Assembly (NCBI RefSeq): GCF_004959925.1 | Contig: NZ_SPUW01000001.1 | Span: forward strand, 930,001 to 994,000 | Direction of reading: 5' to 3' | From: Pseudooceanicola onchidii | GTDB lineage: Bacteria > Pseudomonadota > Alphaproteobacteria > Rhodobacterales > Rhodobacteraceae | DNA length: 64,000 nucleotides | Shown: in pieces, positions 24,489 to 32,224 of the stretch | Layout of the letters: every line of letters starts with the position of its first letter | How positions within the stretch are numbered: the first letter of the stretch is position 1 | Notes under the pieces: model-generated | Told to the model about the DNA's origin: nothing | The model's database searches: none | The model's input: only the letters and a program-made list of their open reading frames with translations | Made by a program: the position numbers and the translations under genes

Positions 24489-25025
24489 TCAGCCGACAAG
24501 CCGCCGGAGCCATCCCTTTTTCTTCTCGCCCGCGTCCGGGGCACCTTCGGTGGTCACGTCAGCCGCCGGGTCGGCCACGGGTTCGGGCCGACCGACGGTG
24601 TCCTGGAAATTGGTGAAGAACTGGTCGGCGGTCTTCTTGGCAAAGCCGTCGATCACGCGGCTGCCCAGCTGCGCCAGCTTGCCGCCGACCTTGGCGTCGA
24701 CCTCGTAATGCAGGATCGTTGCGGCGCCGTCCGCTTCCAGCCGGACCTTGGCCCCGCCCTTGGCAAACCCGGCCGCGCCGCCCTTGCCTTCGCCGGTGAT
24801 GGTCATGCTCTCGGGGGCGTTGATGTCGCTCAGCTGCACGACGCCGCGAAAGGTCGCCTTCACCGGTCCGACCTTCTGGGTCACCGTGGCCTCGAACCCC
24901 TCATCGGGCGATCCGGTCATCTCTTCGCAGCCGGGCACGCAGGCCTTCAGCACCTCGGGGTCGAGAAGGGCGTTGAACACCGTCTCCCGATCCGCGCCGA
25001 TCCGTTTCTGATCACTCAGGTTCAT
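24489..25025 (-). CDS. coxG: CoxG-like SRPBCC membrane-recruitment protein
   Basis: A 178-residue protein. Residues ~1-145 form the SRPBCC/CoxG domain ([16 protein letters not shown] is the family's characteristic start), followed by a linker rich in Ala, Pro and Asp, and a basic tail [11 protein letters not shown]. CoxG proteins anchor CO-dehydrogenase-type enzymes to the membrane and bind quinone in studied cases; here the tail is short and basic, lacking a long hydrophobic anchor. The ATG at 25025 follows AAAGGAA; GTG one codon upstream is also possible. It is the first gene of the operon, 48 bases after a locus box. Confidence 0.85.
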   Translation of the reverse strand: MNLSDQKRIGADRETVFNALLDPEVLKACVPGCEEMTGSPDEGFEATVTQKVGPVKATFRGVVQLSDINAPESMTITGEGKGGAAGFAKGGAKVRLEADGAATILHYEVDAKVGGKLAQLGSRVIDGFAKKTADQFFTNFQDTVGRPEPVADPAADVTTEGAPDAGEKKKGWLRRLVG

Positions 25026-25073
25026 CACATGGTTCCTTTGGTTTGGGTCCGAGCCTAGGCGCTGCCGACGGCC

Positions 25074-25093
25074 CGCGATATTCGACCAAGGGC
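25074..25093 (-). promoter_or_regulatory. Quinoprotein-locus box upstream of coxG
   Basis: On the minus strand the sequence reads GCCCTTGGTCGAATATCGCG, a strong match to the 20-bp box. It lies in the 75 bases between coxG and the MoxJ-like gene, 48 bases before the coxG ATG, so the cox operon probably has its own promoter there. Confidence 0.65.
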
Positions 25094-25100
25094 GTAGGCC

Positions 25101-26003
25101 CTAGCGTTCGGGGGGCTGATGGGTCAGCCCGTAGGTTGCGTAGATCGCGGCGATCCGCCCGTCGTCGAGCGCCCGCGCCACAGCGTCGTCGACCGCGTAG
25201 GCAAGGGGCCGGAACCGGAAATTCACCGCCACGCCAAGGGTCCAGCGGCTGACGGCGAACCCCGCGAGCGGCGGCTGGTGCAGATCGGTGCGCCTGGTCA
25301 GCCCGTATTCCAGCTGACCGCGCGGCCCCATGGCGGCCATGACCGTGCCCGCATCCAGCGCGGCCATGCCGTCGGACATGGCCGGGAAACGGTGGATGTT
25401 GGCGGCGGCCTGACCCCCGGCCAGGCCGGTGAGGTAGAAATCCGAGATTGAATCGTTCTCGACCGCCACCGTGTCGAACCGGAAATAGGCCGGCACGGGC
25501 TTCTCCTCGGGATAGGCGTCGCGGGCATAGGCGATGGCGATGCTTTCGGCCGCGTACTGTCCGGTGAAGACCGCCTGTTCGACCCGGCATTTGAAAGCGG
25601 AATCGTAGGGGATCCGCATCATCACGTTCGACACCCGCCCGCCCACGACCGGGCCGCGCCAGATGTTGTTGCGCAGGTCTGCCTCGAGGTTTTCATCGGC
25701 GGTGACGAAGGTGAACCGCGCCTCGATGCCAAGGTCCTGGGCGATCAGCCGGGCGATGTCGATGTCGACGCCGCGCGGGGTGCTGCCCTCTTGCCAGCTG
25801 TAGGGGGGGTAATCGGCGTAGACCGCGAAGCGCATGTGGCCCTGGTCGATCAGCGTGTCCAGGTCCTGCCCGACCTCGTTCGCCCCGACGTTCTGCGGCC
25901 TGGCCTGCGGGACAAAGTCGGCGCAGGGATCGGCAGCGCGGGCCGGTCCGACAAGGGACAGGCCCGCCACCACCACCGCGGGGAGGATCGCGGTCAGACG
26001 CAT
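25101..26003 (-). CDS. Quinoprotein-dehydrogenase-associated periplasmic binding protein (MoxJ/XoxJ-like)
   Basis: A 300-residue periplasmic protein of the amino-acid binding (SBP type 3) fold with a Sec signal peptide (ends at ARAAD, ~23). The segment RFAVYADYPPYSWQEG ... GVDIDIARLIAQDLGI is the typical start of the family. This subgroup occurs next to PQQ alcohol dehydrogenases and cytochromes; MoxJ/XoxJ help mature or activate the dehydrogenase and are not transporters. It is encoded one base after pedF, in one transcript with it. Confidence 0.87.
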   Translation of the reverse strand: MRLTAILPAVVVAGLSLVGPARAADPCADFVPQARPQNVGANEVGQDLDTLIDQGHMRFAVYADYPPYSWQEGSTPRGVDIDIARLIAQDLGIEARFTFVTADENLEADLRNNIWRGPVVGGRVSNVMMRIPYDSAFKCRVEQAVFTGQYAAESIAIAYARDAYPEEKPVPAYFRFDTVAVENDSISDFYLTGLAGGQAAANIHRFPAMSDGMAALDAGTVMAAMGPRGQLEYGLTRRTDLHQPPLAGFAVSRWTLGVAVNFRFRPLAYAVDDAVARALDDGRIAAIYATYGLTHQPPER

Positions 26004-26004
26004 G

Positions 26005-26703
26005 TCAATGGGCCGCCGACAGGCCGATCGTCAGCGTTTCGGCCGCCTTTCCATAGGCGTCCTGGGTGCCGTCGATCATGTTGGCGGCGCGGTAGGCCAC
26101 CGAATCCGCCACCGGTGCGCCGGACAGGGTTTCGATACCTGTCGCGATCTCCGTCAGTCGGGTTTTCAGCGCTTCGGGGTCGGCCCCGCTGTCGTCGCTG
26201 GCATAGCCCGCCAGCTGGTCGCGGATCGCCTTCAGCTCGTCCGAGACCTCTTCCATCTGGTCGGTGTCGGGGCGCGTCTCGATATAGGTGCGGATCGCCC
26301 AGGCAGCGTCCTGGCCCAGCAGCTCTCCGAACTCGGGCATCTTGGTGATGCCGTTCTGGGTATAGCCATAGCGGAACCGTTCCACGTACCATTCGTCGCC
26401 GTATTCCTCGGCCTCGAGAAACCGCAGGTCCGGCGCCAACCCGCCCGACACGGCCTCAAGCCCATGGCAGCGCGCGCAGTTCTGGTTGTAGCCCGAGGCG
26501 CCGATCTCTACCGCCGTCTTCCAGACGTCATCGCCCACCTTGTCGGCGCGATAGGGGTTCTCGGTCAGCCAGTCTTCACCGGTTTCGGGCAGGCCGGTGG
26601 TGTCGACCGCCTGCGGCGCCACGTCGCCGTGGGCATGGGCAAGGGCGGCAAGGGCTGTAAGCGCGGCGGCAAGGCCGAACGTCCGGGGGCTGGCAAGCGT
26701 CAT
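26005..26703 (-). CDS. pedF: Cytochrome c-550 PedF, electron acceptor of PQQ alcohol dehydrogenase
   Basis: A 232-residue periplasmic cytochrome with a signal peptide (ends near AHAHG, ~24) and the start HGDVAPQAVDTTGLP typical of PedF. One haem site, CARCH (~76-80), and a likely Met ligand in KMPEF. A C-terminal helical extension (~150-232) goes beyond the haem domain. PedF accepts electrons from PQQ-dependent ethanol dehydrogenases in pseudomonads. The ATG at 26703 follows CGAGGAG. The gene is divergent from the ABC binding-protein gene at 26879, and each direction has its own locus box in the shared 175-base region. Confidence 0.85.
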   Translation of the reverse strand: MTLASPRTFGLAAALTALAALAHAHGDVAPQAVDTTGLPETGEDWLTENPYRADKVGDDVWKTAVEIGASGYNQNCARCHGLEAVSGGLAPDLRFLEAEEYGDEWYVERFRYGYTQNGITKMPEFGELLGQDAAWAIRTYIETRPDTDQMEEVSDELKAIRDQLAGYASDDSGADPEALKTRLTEIATGIETLSGAPVADSVAYRAANMIDGTQDAYGKAAETLTIGLSAAH

Positions 26704-26760
26704 ATCTGGTCTCCTCGGGCAGATGAGCGTTGGCAGGAGTTGTATGGGCCGCGCATCTTT

Positions 26761-26780
26761 CGCGGTATTCGACTTTGGTT
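26761..26780 (-). promoter_or_regulatory. Quinoprotein-locus box upstream of pedF
   Basis: On the minus strand AACCAAAGTCGAATACCGCG matches the locus box, sharing GTCGAATA(C/T)CGCG with the box before coxG. It ends 57 bases before the pedF ATG. Confidence 0.6.
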
Positions 26781-26814
26781 GGGGGGCAGGGGCGGTCGGC
26801 GCGGGCACCACTGC

Positions 26815-26834
26815 GACCTTGGTCCAATATGCCC
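26815..26834 (+). promoter_or_regulatory. Quinoprotein-locus box upstream of the Ped/Lut ABC operon
   Basis: GACCTTGGTCCAATATGCCC, one of the best matches to the 20-bp box, with a perfect GACC-TT-GGTC palindrome. It ends 44 bases before the ATG of the binding-protein gene at 26879. Confidence 0.65.
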
Positions 26835-26878
26835 GGCCCACCCCCGCCGGATAGCGTCCCCGGCAGGAGGAGACCGGG

Positions 26879-28042
26879 ATGTTCAGACGCATGGTCTATG
26901 CGGCCTTGATCGCGCTGTGTGCCGCCCAGGCGCGGGCCGATCTGACCGTGGGCATCGCCCATCTCCAGGTCGCGCAGCCCATGCCGCCGACCCTGTCGAA
27001 CCTCGATCCCGTGCCGGATGACCTTGGCCTCGCCGGTGCGCTGACGGGGCTGTCGGACAACACCACGACCGGTCGGTTCCTGGGCCAGGCCTACACGCTG
27101 GAAAGCACGGTGGTCGGCGAAGGGGACGACCCGCTGCCTGCCGCCCGCGCGCTGCTGGCCAACCACCGGTTCCTGGTCCTTGATGCAGCCCCCGAGGTGC
27201 AACTGGCCATCGCCGACATGTCCGAGGCGCAGGGGGCGCTGCTGTTCAATGCCTCCTCGGGTGCGGCGGCGCTACGGGATGGGAACTGCCGGGCGAACCT
27301 GCTGCATACGCTGCCCTCGGACGCCATGCGCACCGATGCGCTGGCGCAGGTGCTGGTGCAGAAACGCTGGACCGACCTTGCGCTGATATCGGGCACGCAC
27401 CCGCAGGACGAGGCCTATGCCGAGGCGCTGCGCCGGTCGCTGACCAAGTTCGGCCTGCGTCTGAAGGCGGAAAAGACCTGGGCTTTCGACGCCGACATGC
27501 GCCGCAACGCCGCGCAGGAGGTGCCGCTGTTCACCCAGGATCTGGGCGATTACGACGCGCTGATCCTGGCGGACGAATTGCACGATTTTGGCCGCTACGT
27601 GCTGTACAACACCTGGCAGGCCCGGCCCGTCGTCGGATCCGAAGGGCTGACGGCCGTGACCTGGAGCCCGGTGATCGAACAATGGGGCGCCGCGCAGCTG
27701 CAATCCCGCTTCCACGAAGCCCACGCCCGCGACATGCAATCCGAAGACTACGCCGCCTGGGCCGCCCTCCGCACGATCGGAGAGGCGGTGACCCGCACCG
27801 GGTCGGACGACCCACAGGTGCTGCGCGACTACATCCTGTCCGACGCCTTCGAGCTGGCAGGCTTCAAGGGGCGCCCGCTGACCTACCGCCGCTGGAATGG
27901 CCAGCTGCGCCAGCCGATCGCCGTGGCGCACCCCCGCGCCTTGGTCGCCCAGGCGCCGCTGGATGGCTTCCTGCACCGGGTCAACGAACTCGATACCCTC
28001 GGGCTGGACGCTCCCGAAAGCACCTGCGAGGCCTTCAAATGA
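26879..28042 (+). CDS. ABC transporter periplasmic binding protein of PQQ alcohol dehydrogenase systems (Ped/LutA-type)
   Basis: A 387-residue exported protein with a signal peptide (ends ARADL, ~21). The body looks like the type I (branched-chain amino-acid/LIVBP) fold but is divergent. This family is recognised as the binding-protein-like component of an ABC system encoded beside PQQ alcohol dehydrogenases; the related lut genes of Methylobacterium serve lanthanide handling. A GGCAGGAGGAG ribosome-binding site precedes the ATG. It is the first gene of a tightly coupled operon (ATGA overlap with the next gene) that runs through the permease. Confidence 0.85.
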   Translation: MFRRMVYAALIALCAAQARADLTVGIAHLQVAQPMPPTLSNLDPVPDDLGLAGALTGLSDNTTTGRFLGQAYTLESTVVGEGDDPLPAARALLANHRFLVLDAAPEVQLAIADMSEAQGALLFNASSGAAALRDGNCRANLLHTLPSDAMRTDALAQVLVQKRWTDLALISGTHPQDEAYAEALRRSLTKFGLRLKAEKTWAFDADMRRNAAQEVPLFTQDLGDYDALILADELHDFGRYVLYNTWQARPVVGSEGLTAVTWSPVIEQWGAAQLQSRFHEAHARDMQSEDYAAWAALRTIGEAVTRTGSDDPQVLRDYILSDAFELAGFKGRPLTYRRWNGQLRQPIAVAHPRALVAQAPLDGFLHRVNELDTLGLDAPESTCEAFK

Positions 28043-29004
28043 AAACCACCACTGCCCTTGCCCTGATCCTGATGATGGGCGCCCCCGCGCTGGCCGACGA
28101 GATCTGGGTGACCAACGAAAAGGACGACACCGTCAGCGTGATCGATACCGACACGCTTGAAGTCATCCAGACCTACGCCACCGGCGAACGCCCGCGCGGC
28201 ATCACCTTTTCGCACGATTATTCGCGGGTCTACATCTGCGCCTCCGACAGCGACGCCGTGCAGGTGATTGACCCCGCCACCGGAGAGATCCTGCATGACC
28301 TGCCGTCGGGCGAAGACCCTGAACAGTTCGTGCTGCACCCCGACGACGTGCACCTCTACATCGCCAACGAAGACGACGCGATCACCACGGTCGTGAACAC
28401 GCAGACCCGCAAGGTCGTAGCCCAGATCGACGTCGGCGTCGAACCCGAGGGCATGGCCGTGTCGCCCGATGGCAAGATCGCCATCACGACTTCGGAAACC
28501 ACCAACATGGCGCATTGGATCGACACCGGAACGCAGGAGCTTTTCGCCAACACTCTGGTCGACAGCCGCCCGCGCCATGCGGAATTCACCCGCGACGGGT
28601 CCGAGATGTGGGTGAGCTCGGAAATCGGCGGCACCCTGACCGTCTTCGACACCGCCACCCAGACCGAAAAGGCCAAGATCACGTTCGAGATCAAGGGCAT
28701 CCACCCCGACCGCGTGCAGCCCGTGGGCTTTGAGTTCACCGAGGGCGACAGCCATGTCTTTGTCGCGCTAGGGCCGTCCAACCATGTCGCCGTGGTCAAC
28801 GCCAGGACCTACGAGGTCGAGGATTACATCCTTGTCGGCCGCCGGGTCTGGCACATGGCCTTCAACAGCGACCGCACGCGGCTTTTCACCACCAACGGCG
28901 TGTCCGGCGATGTCACCGTGATCGACGTGGCCGGTCGCAAGGCACTGAAATCCATCAAGGTCGGCCGCTTCCCCTGGGGCGCGGCCTTCCGCCCGACTGA
29001 CTGA
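28039..29004 (+). CDS. PQQ-dependent catabolism-associated beta-propeller protein (YVTN-type)
   Basis: A 321-residue periplasmic protein with a signal peptide (ends ALADE, ~20) and seven or so YVTN-type repeats such as WVTNEKDDTVSVIDT, YICASDSDAVQVID, YIANEDDAITTVVN and FTTNGVSGDVTVIDV. It matches the beta-propeller family always found with quinoprotein ABC genes (LutD-type in methylotrophs). Its role is unknown; scaffold or metal/cofactor transfer in the periplasm is plausible. The start overlaps the stop of the preceding gene (ATGA), and the stop overlaps a potential upstream start of the next. Confidence 0.88.
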   Translation: MKTTTALALILMMGAPALADEIWVTNEKDDTVSVIDTDTLEVIQTYATGERPRGITFSHDYSRVYICASDSDAVQVIDPATGEILHDLPSGEDPEQFVLHPDDVHLYIANEDDAITTVVNTQTRKVVAQIDVGVEPEGMAVSPDGKIAITTSETTNMAHWIDTGTQELFANTLVDSRPRHAEFTRDGSEMWVSSEIGGTLTVFDTATQTEKAKITFEIKGIHPDRVQPVGFEFTEGDSHVFVALGPSNHVAVVNARTYEVEDYILVGRRVWHMAFNSDRTRLFTTNGVSGDVTVIDVAGRKALKSIKVGRFPWGAAFRPTD

Positions 29005-29021
29005 TGCTGAAAGGACAGGCG

Positions 29022-29462
29022 ATGAAACTGCTTTGGATCACGCTGATCGCCATGCTGACGGCGACCTTCGCCATGGCCGACGACGACGCGCCGTCCCTTG
29101 GCGCGGCGGGTCTTCTGTCCGGCAAGAACAAGCAGGACCTGCCGCCCATCATCCTGTCGGCCGGAATGCCGCTGGCCGAGGCACCCTGGGTGCTGAAATC
29201 CGGCACCTACTACGAAGTCGAGATCCAGGGCGACGGCAGCCAGGAACTGGCGCTGGTCGGCCCCGAGTTTTTCCGCGCCATCTGGATCGACGAGATCGTG
29301 GTCGAAGGGCTGGAAATCCGCCCGCTCGGTCTCGACAGTGTCGAATTCGACGAGGCCGGAGAGATGGAGATCGGCTTTATCGCCATCAAACCCGGCCGCT
29401 ATCATATCAAGATCCCGGGCACCACGGGCGAGACGCAGCGGCTGGACATCACCATCGAATGA
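29022..29462 (+). CDS. Small exported protein of the quinoprotein ABC operon (LutC-like position)
   Basis: A 146-residue protein with a signal peptide (ends FAMADD, ~20) and an all-beta body (~50-146). It looks like a cupredoxin or Ig-like sandwich, but lacks the Cys/His/Met set for copper. I place the start at 29022 because AAAGGAC precedes it; an ATG at 29004 overlapping the previous stop is the alternative. Only its position between beta-propeller and ATPase genes indicates a role: an accessory of the same transport or maturation system. I do not recognise a precise family. Confidence 0.75.
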   Translation: MKLLWITLIAMLTATFAMADDDAPSLGAAGLLSGKNKQDLPPIILSAGMPLAEAPWVLKSGTYYEVEIQGDGSQELALVGPEFFRAIWIDEIVVEGLEIRPLGLDSVEFDEAGEMEIGFIAIKPGRYHIKIPGTTGETQRLDITIE

Positions 29463-30175
29463 GCGGGCTGAGGGTATCCGGGCTGTCCTATGCCTATGGG
29501 GCAAAGCAGGCGCTGGACCGGGTGTCCTTCGACCTTGCACCGGGATGCTTCTGCGCCCTTCTGGGGCCGAACGGAGCGGGCAAGTCGACGCTCTTCGCCC
29601 TGCTGACCCGCCTGCTGACGACGCCCGAAGGCCGGATCGAGATCGCCGGGTACGATCTGTCGCGTGACCCGCGCAAGGCCCTGGCGCGGCTGGGGATCGT
29701 CTTTCAGCAGACCACGCTGGATCTGGATCTGACGGTCCGTCAGAATCTGATGTATTTCGCCGCGCTGCACGGGATCGCGGGCCGTGACGCCGCCTGTCGG
29801 ATAGACGCCGCGCTTGACCGGCTTGCGATCCGCGACCGGGCCGGGGAAAAGGCCCGCGCGCTCAACGGCGGCCACAGGCGGCGCACGGAAATCGCCCGCG
29901 CCCTGCTGCACGACCCGCAGGTGCTGCTGCTGGACGAACCGACCGTGGGCCTTGATGCAGCCGCGCGCCAGGCGATCACCGATCACGTGCATGAACTGGC
30001 GGGCACGGGTATTTCGGTCCTCTGGGCCACCCATCTGACGGACGAGGTGCGCGGCGACGACCGTCTGGTCATCCTGCACCGCGCCCGGGTTCTGGCAGAC
30101 GGCATCGCACGCGACATCGCCGGGGATGCGCCCCTGTCGGACCGGTTCCTGCACCTCACGGGGCAGGGGGCATGA
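29459..30175 (+). CDS. ABC transporter ATPase of PQQ alcohol dehydrogenase system (PedB/LutE-type)
   Basis: A 238-residue ATPase with Walker A GPNGAGKST (~35-43) and Walker B VLLLDEPT. The signature region is LNGGHRRRTEIAR instead of LSGGQ, a deviation I associate with this quinoprotein-linked subfamily. The D-loop and H-switch (WATHL) are intact. It works with the permease encoded next (4-base overlap). ATPases of this ABC-2 class can drive export as well as other membrane work, so transport direction is open. In methylotrophs the homologous genes are needed for lanthanide use. Confidence 0.88.
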   Translation: MSGLRVSGLSYAYGAKQALDRVSFDLAPGCFCALLGPNGAGKSTLFALLTRLLTTPEGRIEIAGYDLSRDPRKALARLGIVFQQTTLDLDLTVRQNLMYFAALHGIAGRDAACRIDAALDRLAIRDRAGEKARALNGGHRRRTEIARALLHDPQVLLLDEPTVGLDAAARQAITDHVHELAGTGISVLWATHLTDEVRGDDRLVILHRARVLADGIARDIAGDAPLSDRFLHLTGQGA

Positions 30176-30963
30176 CCGGGTATCTCACCGCCCTGCGCGC
30201 CATCGTCTGGCGCGAGGCGCTGCGGTTCGTCCATCAGCGCGAACGGTTCATCGCCGCCCTTGTCCGCCCGCTGGTCTGGCTGCTGGTCTTTGCCGCGGGG
30301 TTCCGCGCGGCGCTTGGCGTGTCGATCATTGCGCCCTACGCCACCTACATCACCTACGAGACCTACATCGTGCCGGGCCTGTGCGGCATGATCATGCTGT
30401 TCAACGGGATGCAGTCTTCGCTCAGCCTTGTCTACGACCGCGAAATGGGGTCGATGAAGCTGTTGCTGACCAGCCCGCTGCCGCGCGGCTGGCTGCTTCT
30501 GTCCAAGCTGATCGGATCAACCGCGATCTCGGTCCTGCAGGTCTATGCCTTCCTCGCCATCGCGGCCGCCTTCGGCATCACCGCGCCGCCTTTGGGCTAT
30601 CTCACGGTGCTGCCCGCGCTGGTGGTCACGGGCGTGATGCTGGGGGCGCTTGGGCTGTTGCTGTCCAGCTTCATCAGCCAGTTGGAGAACTTTGCCGGGG
30701 TGATGAACTTTGTCATCTTCCCGATGTTCTTCCTGTCCTCGGCGCTTTACCCGCTGTGGAAGATGGCTGAAAGCTCAGAACTTCTTCATGCCATCTGCGC
30801 CTTCAACCCCTTCACCCACGGGGTCGAGCTGATCCGCTTCGCACTTTACCAGCAGCTGAACCTTCCGGCCCTGGGCTGGGTGCTGCTGGCCACGGCGATC
30901 TTCTCCCTCGGCGCGATCCGGGGCTACGACCCGGCGCGCGGCATGAAAGGTCGCAAGGGCTGA
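30172..30963 (+). CDS. ABC-2-type permease of PQQ alcohol dehydrogenase system (PedC/LutF-type)
   Basis: A 263-residue membrane protein with six predicted helices, an ABC-2 permease with the conserved segments YDREMGSMKLLLTSPLPR (~86-103) and FNPFTHGVELIRF near 215-227. The fold is that of NodJ/DrrB-like exporters. It forms the membrane channel of the ATPase encoded immediately upstream. It is the last gene of the coupled operon; a Sel1-repeat gene follows after 71 bases. Confidence 0.88.
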   Translation: MTGYLTALRAIVWREALRFVHQRERFIAALVRPLVWLLVFAAGFRAALGVSIIAPYATYITYETYIVPGLCGMIMLFNGMQSSLSLVYDREMGSMKLLLTSPLPRGWLLLSKLIGSTAISVLQVYAFLAIAAAFGITAPPLGYLTVLPALVVTGVMLGALGLLLSSFISQLENFAGVMNFVIFPMFFLSSALYPLWKMAESSELLHAICAFNPFTHGVELIRFALYQQLNLPALGWVLLATAIFSLGAIRGYDPARGMKGRKG

Positions 30964-31034
30964 CCCGTCTTGCGACCATGGCAGGCTTGGTCGGGCCGCC
31001 CCGGTTGCCTACCATGCCCCCCAAGGAGGACCGC

Positions 31035-31583
31035 ATGAGACATCACCTGACCGCCGTCATCGCCTTGGCCCTGACAGTGCCCTGCGCCCGGGCCGAAGAG
31101 GATCCGGCAACCTTCGGCACCCTGAATCCGGACGAGATGACCTGGCAGAAGAACGTCGAACGGGCCGGGCGCGGCGAGGTCGACATGATGGTCTGCGCCA
31201 GCGGCTACCTGATGACCAAGGCGGGCGATCACGCCTCGGCCCGCGCGGTGTTCGAGGCCTGCGCGGCCCGGGGCTACACCGGGGCCATGACCTGGATGAG
31301 CCAGCTCGACAACAACGGGTTGGGGGCAGAGTACGACCCCGATGCCGCCGCCGACTGGGATCGCCGTGCGGCCGAGGCCGGTGATCCGGTCGGGCAGTTC
31401 AACCATGGCCTGAACCTGATGCGCGGGCACGGCGTGCCGAAGGACGAGGCATTGGGCCGCCAGTATGTCGACACCGCCGCCGCCGAAGGGCTGGACATCG
31501 CGCAGCGCCTGCAGTCCTCGGGCTATGACCTGGATGAGGTCACGCCGGATGCCGACAACTGGAAATACGCCCCCGTCTTCTAG
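31035..31583 (+). CDS. Exported Sel1-like repeat protein
   Basis: A 182-residue periplasmic protein with a signal peptide (ends ARAEED, ~21). Two to three Sel1-like TPR repeats are visible, such as AADWDRRAAEAGDPVGQFNHGLNL and the segment starting DEALGRQYVDTAAAEG. Such repeats bind other proteins. The ATG at 31035 follows AAGGAGG. It is co-directional with the ABC operon and convergent with the ATPase gene at 31604 (20 bases between stops). A partial CTTGGTCGG match to the locus box lies at 30986-30994. Its role in alcohol oxidation is only inferred from place. Confidence 0.8.
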   Translation: MRHHLTAVIALALTVPCARAEEDPATFGTLNPDEMTWQKNVERAGRGEVDMMVCASGYLMTKAGDHASARAVFEACAARGYTGAMTWMSQLDNNGLGAEYDPDAAADWDRRAAEAGDPVGQFNHGLNLMRGHGVPKDEALGRQYVDTAAAEGLDIAQRLQSSGYDLDEVTPDADNWKYAPVF

Positions 31584-31603
31584 GTTCAGTTGGCCTCTCA
31601 GGC

Positions 31604-32224
31604 TCAGCCGGGCACCACGGTTGCGGGGCTGCCGTCCAGCCGGACGATACGGTCCGCCAGGTACGATGCCTCGCCCGCGTCATGGGTGACGAACAGCGTT
31701 GCGACCCCATGCCGGTCGCGCAGGCGCAGGAACAGGTCCATCATCTCGCGCACCAGCGCGGCGTCGAGCGACACGAAGGGTTCATCCAGCAGCAGCAGAT
31801 CCGGCGCCACGGCAAAGGCCCGCGCCAGCGCGACGCGCCGTTGCTGGCCAAGCGACAGCTGGCCGGGATAGTCACCGTCCCGGCCCGCCAGTCCGACCTC
31901 GGCCAGCATTGCCTCGGCGACATCGGGCGGGGCGCCGGTCGGCAGGCAGATGTTGTCGCGCAGGGATCGCCAGGGCAGAAGGGCCGGTTCCTGGAACACC
32001 ACTGCCATGCGGCCCGCCACGTGCAGCGTGCCCTCGAACCCGTCCTCGAGCCCCGCGAAGATCCGCAGCAGTGTCGTCTTGCCGATCCCCGACGGCCCGA
32101 CCAGCGCCAGCGTCTGGCCCGGGTGCACCGTCAAGGTGACGTCGCGCAGAACGGCACGACCGCCGCGCGAGAATGAGGCAAGCTCAAGCCGCGCGACGAC
32201 AGGGGGGGCGGAACCGTCGGGCAT
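31604..32224 (-). CDS. ABC transporter ATP-binding protein (nitrate/taurine/sulfonate family)
   Basis: A 206-residue compact ATPase of the SsuB/TauB group: Walker A GPSGIGKTT, Q-loop FQEPALLPW, signature LSLGQQRR and Walker B LLLLDEPF, switch VTHD. It is about 30-50 residues shorter than usual members, lacking most of the C-terminal tail. Its ATG touches the stop of the upstream binding-protein gene. Its membrane partner is not adjacent; the only permease of this family in the window is at 17638-18402. Confidence 0.87.
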   Translation of the reverse strand: MPDGSAPPVVARLELASFSRGGRAVLRDVTLTVHPGQTLALVGPSGIGKTTLLRIFAGLEDGFEGTLHVAGRMAVVFQEPALLPWRSLRDNICLPTGAPPDVAEAMLAEVGLAGRDGDYPGQLSLGQQRRVALARAFAVAPDLLLLDEPFVSLDAALVREMMDLFLRLRDRHGVATLFVTHDAGEASYLADRIVRLDGSPATVVPG

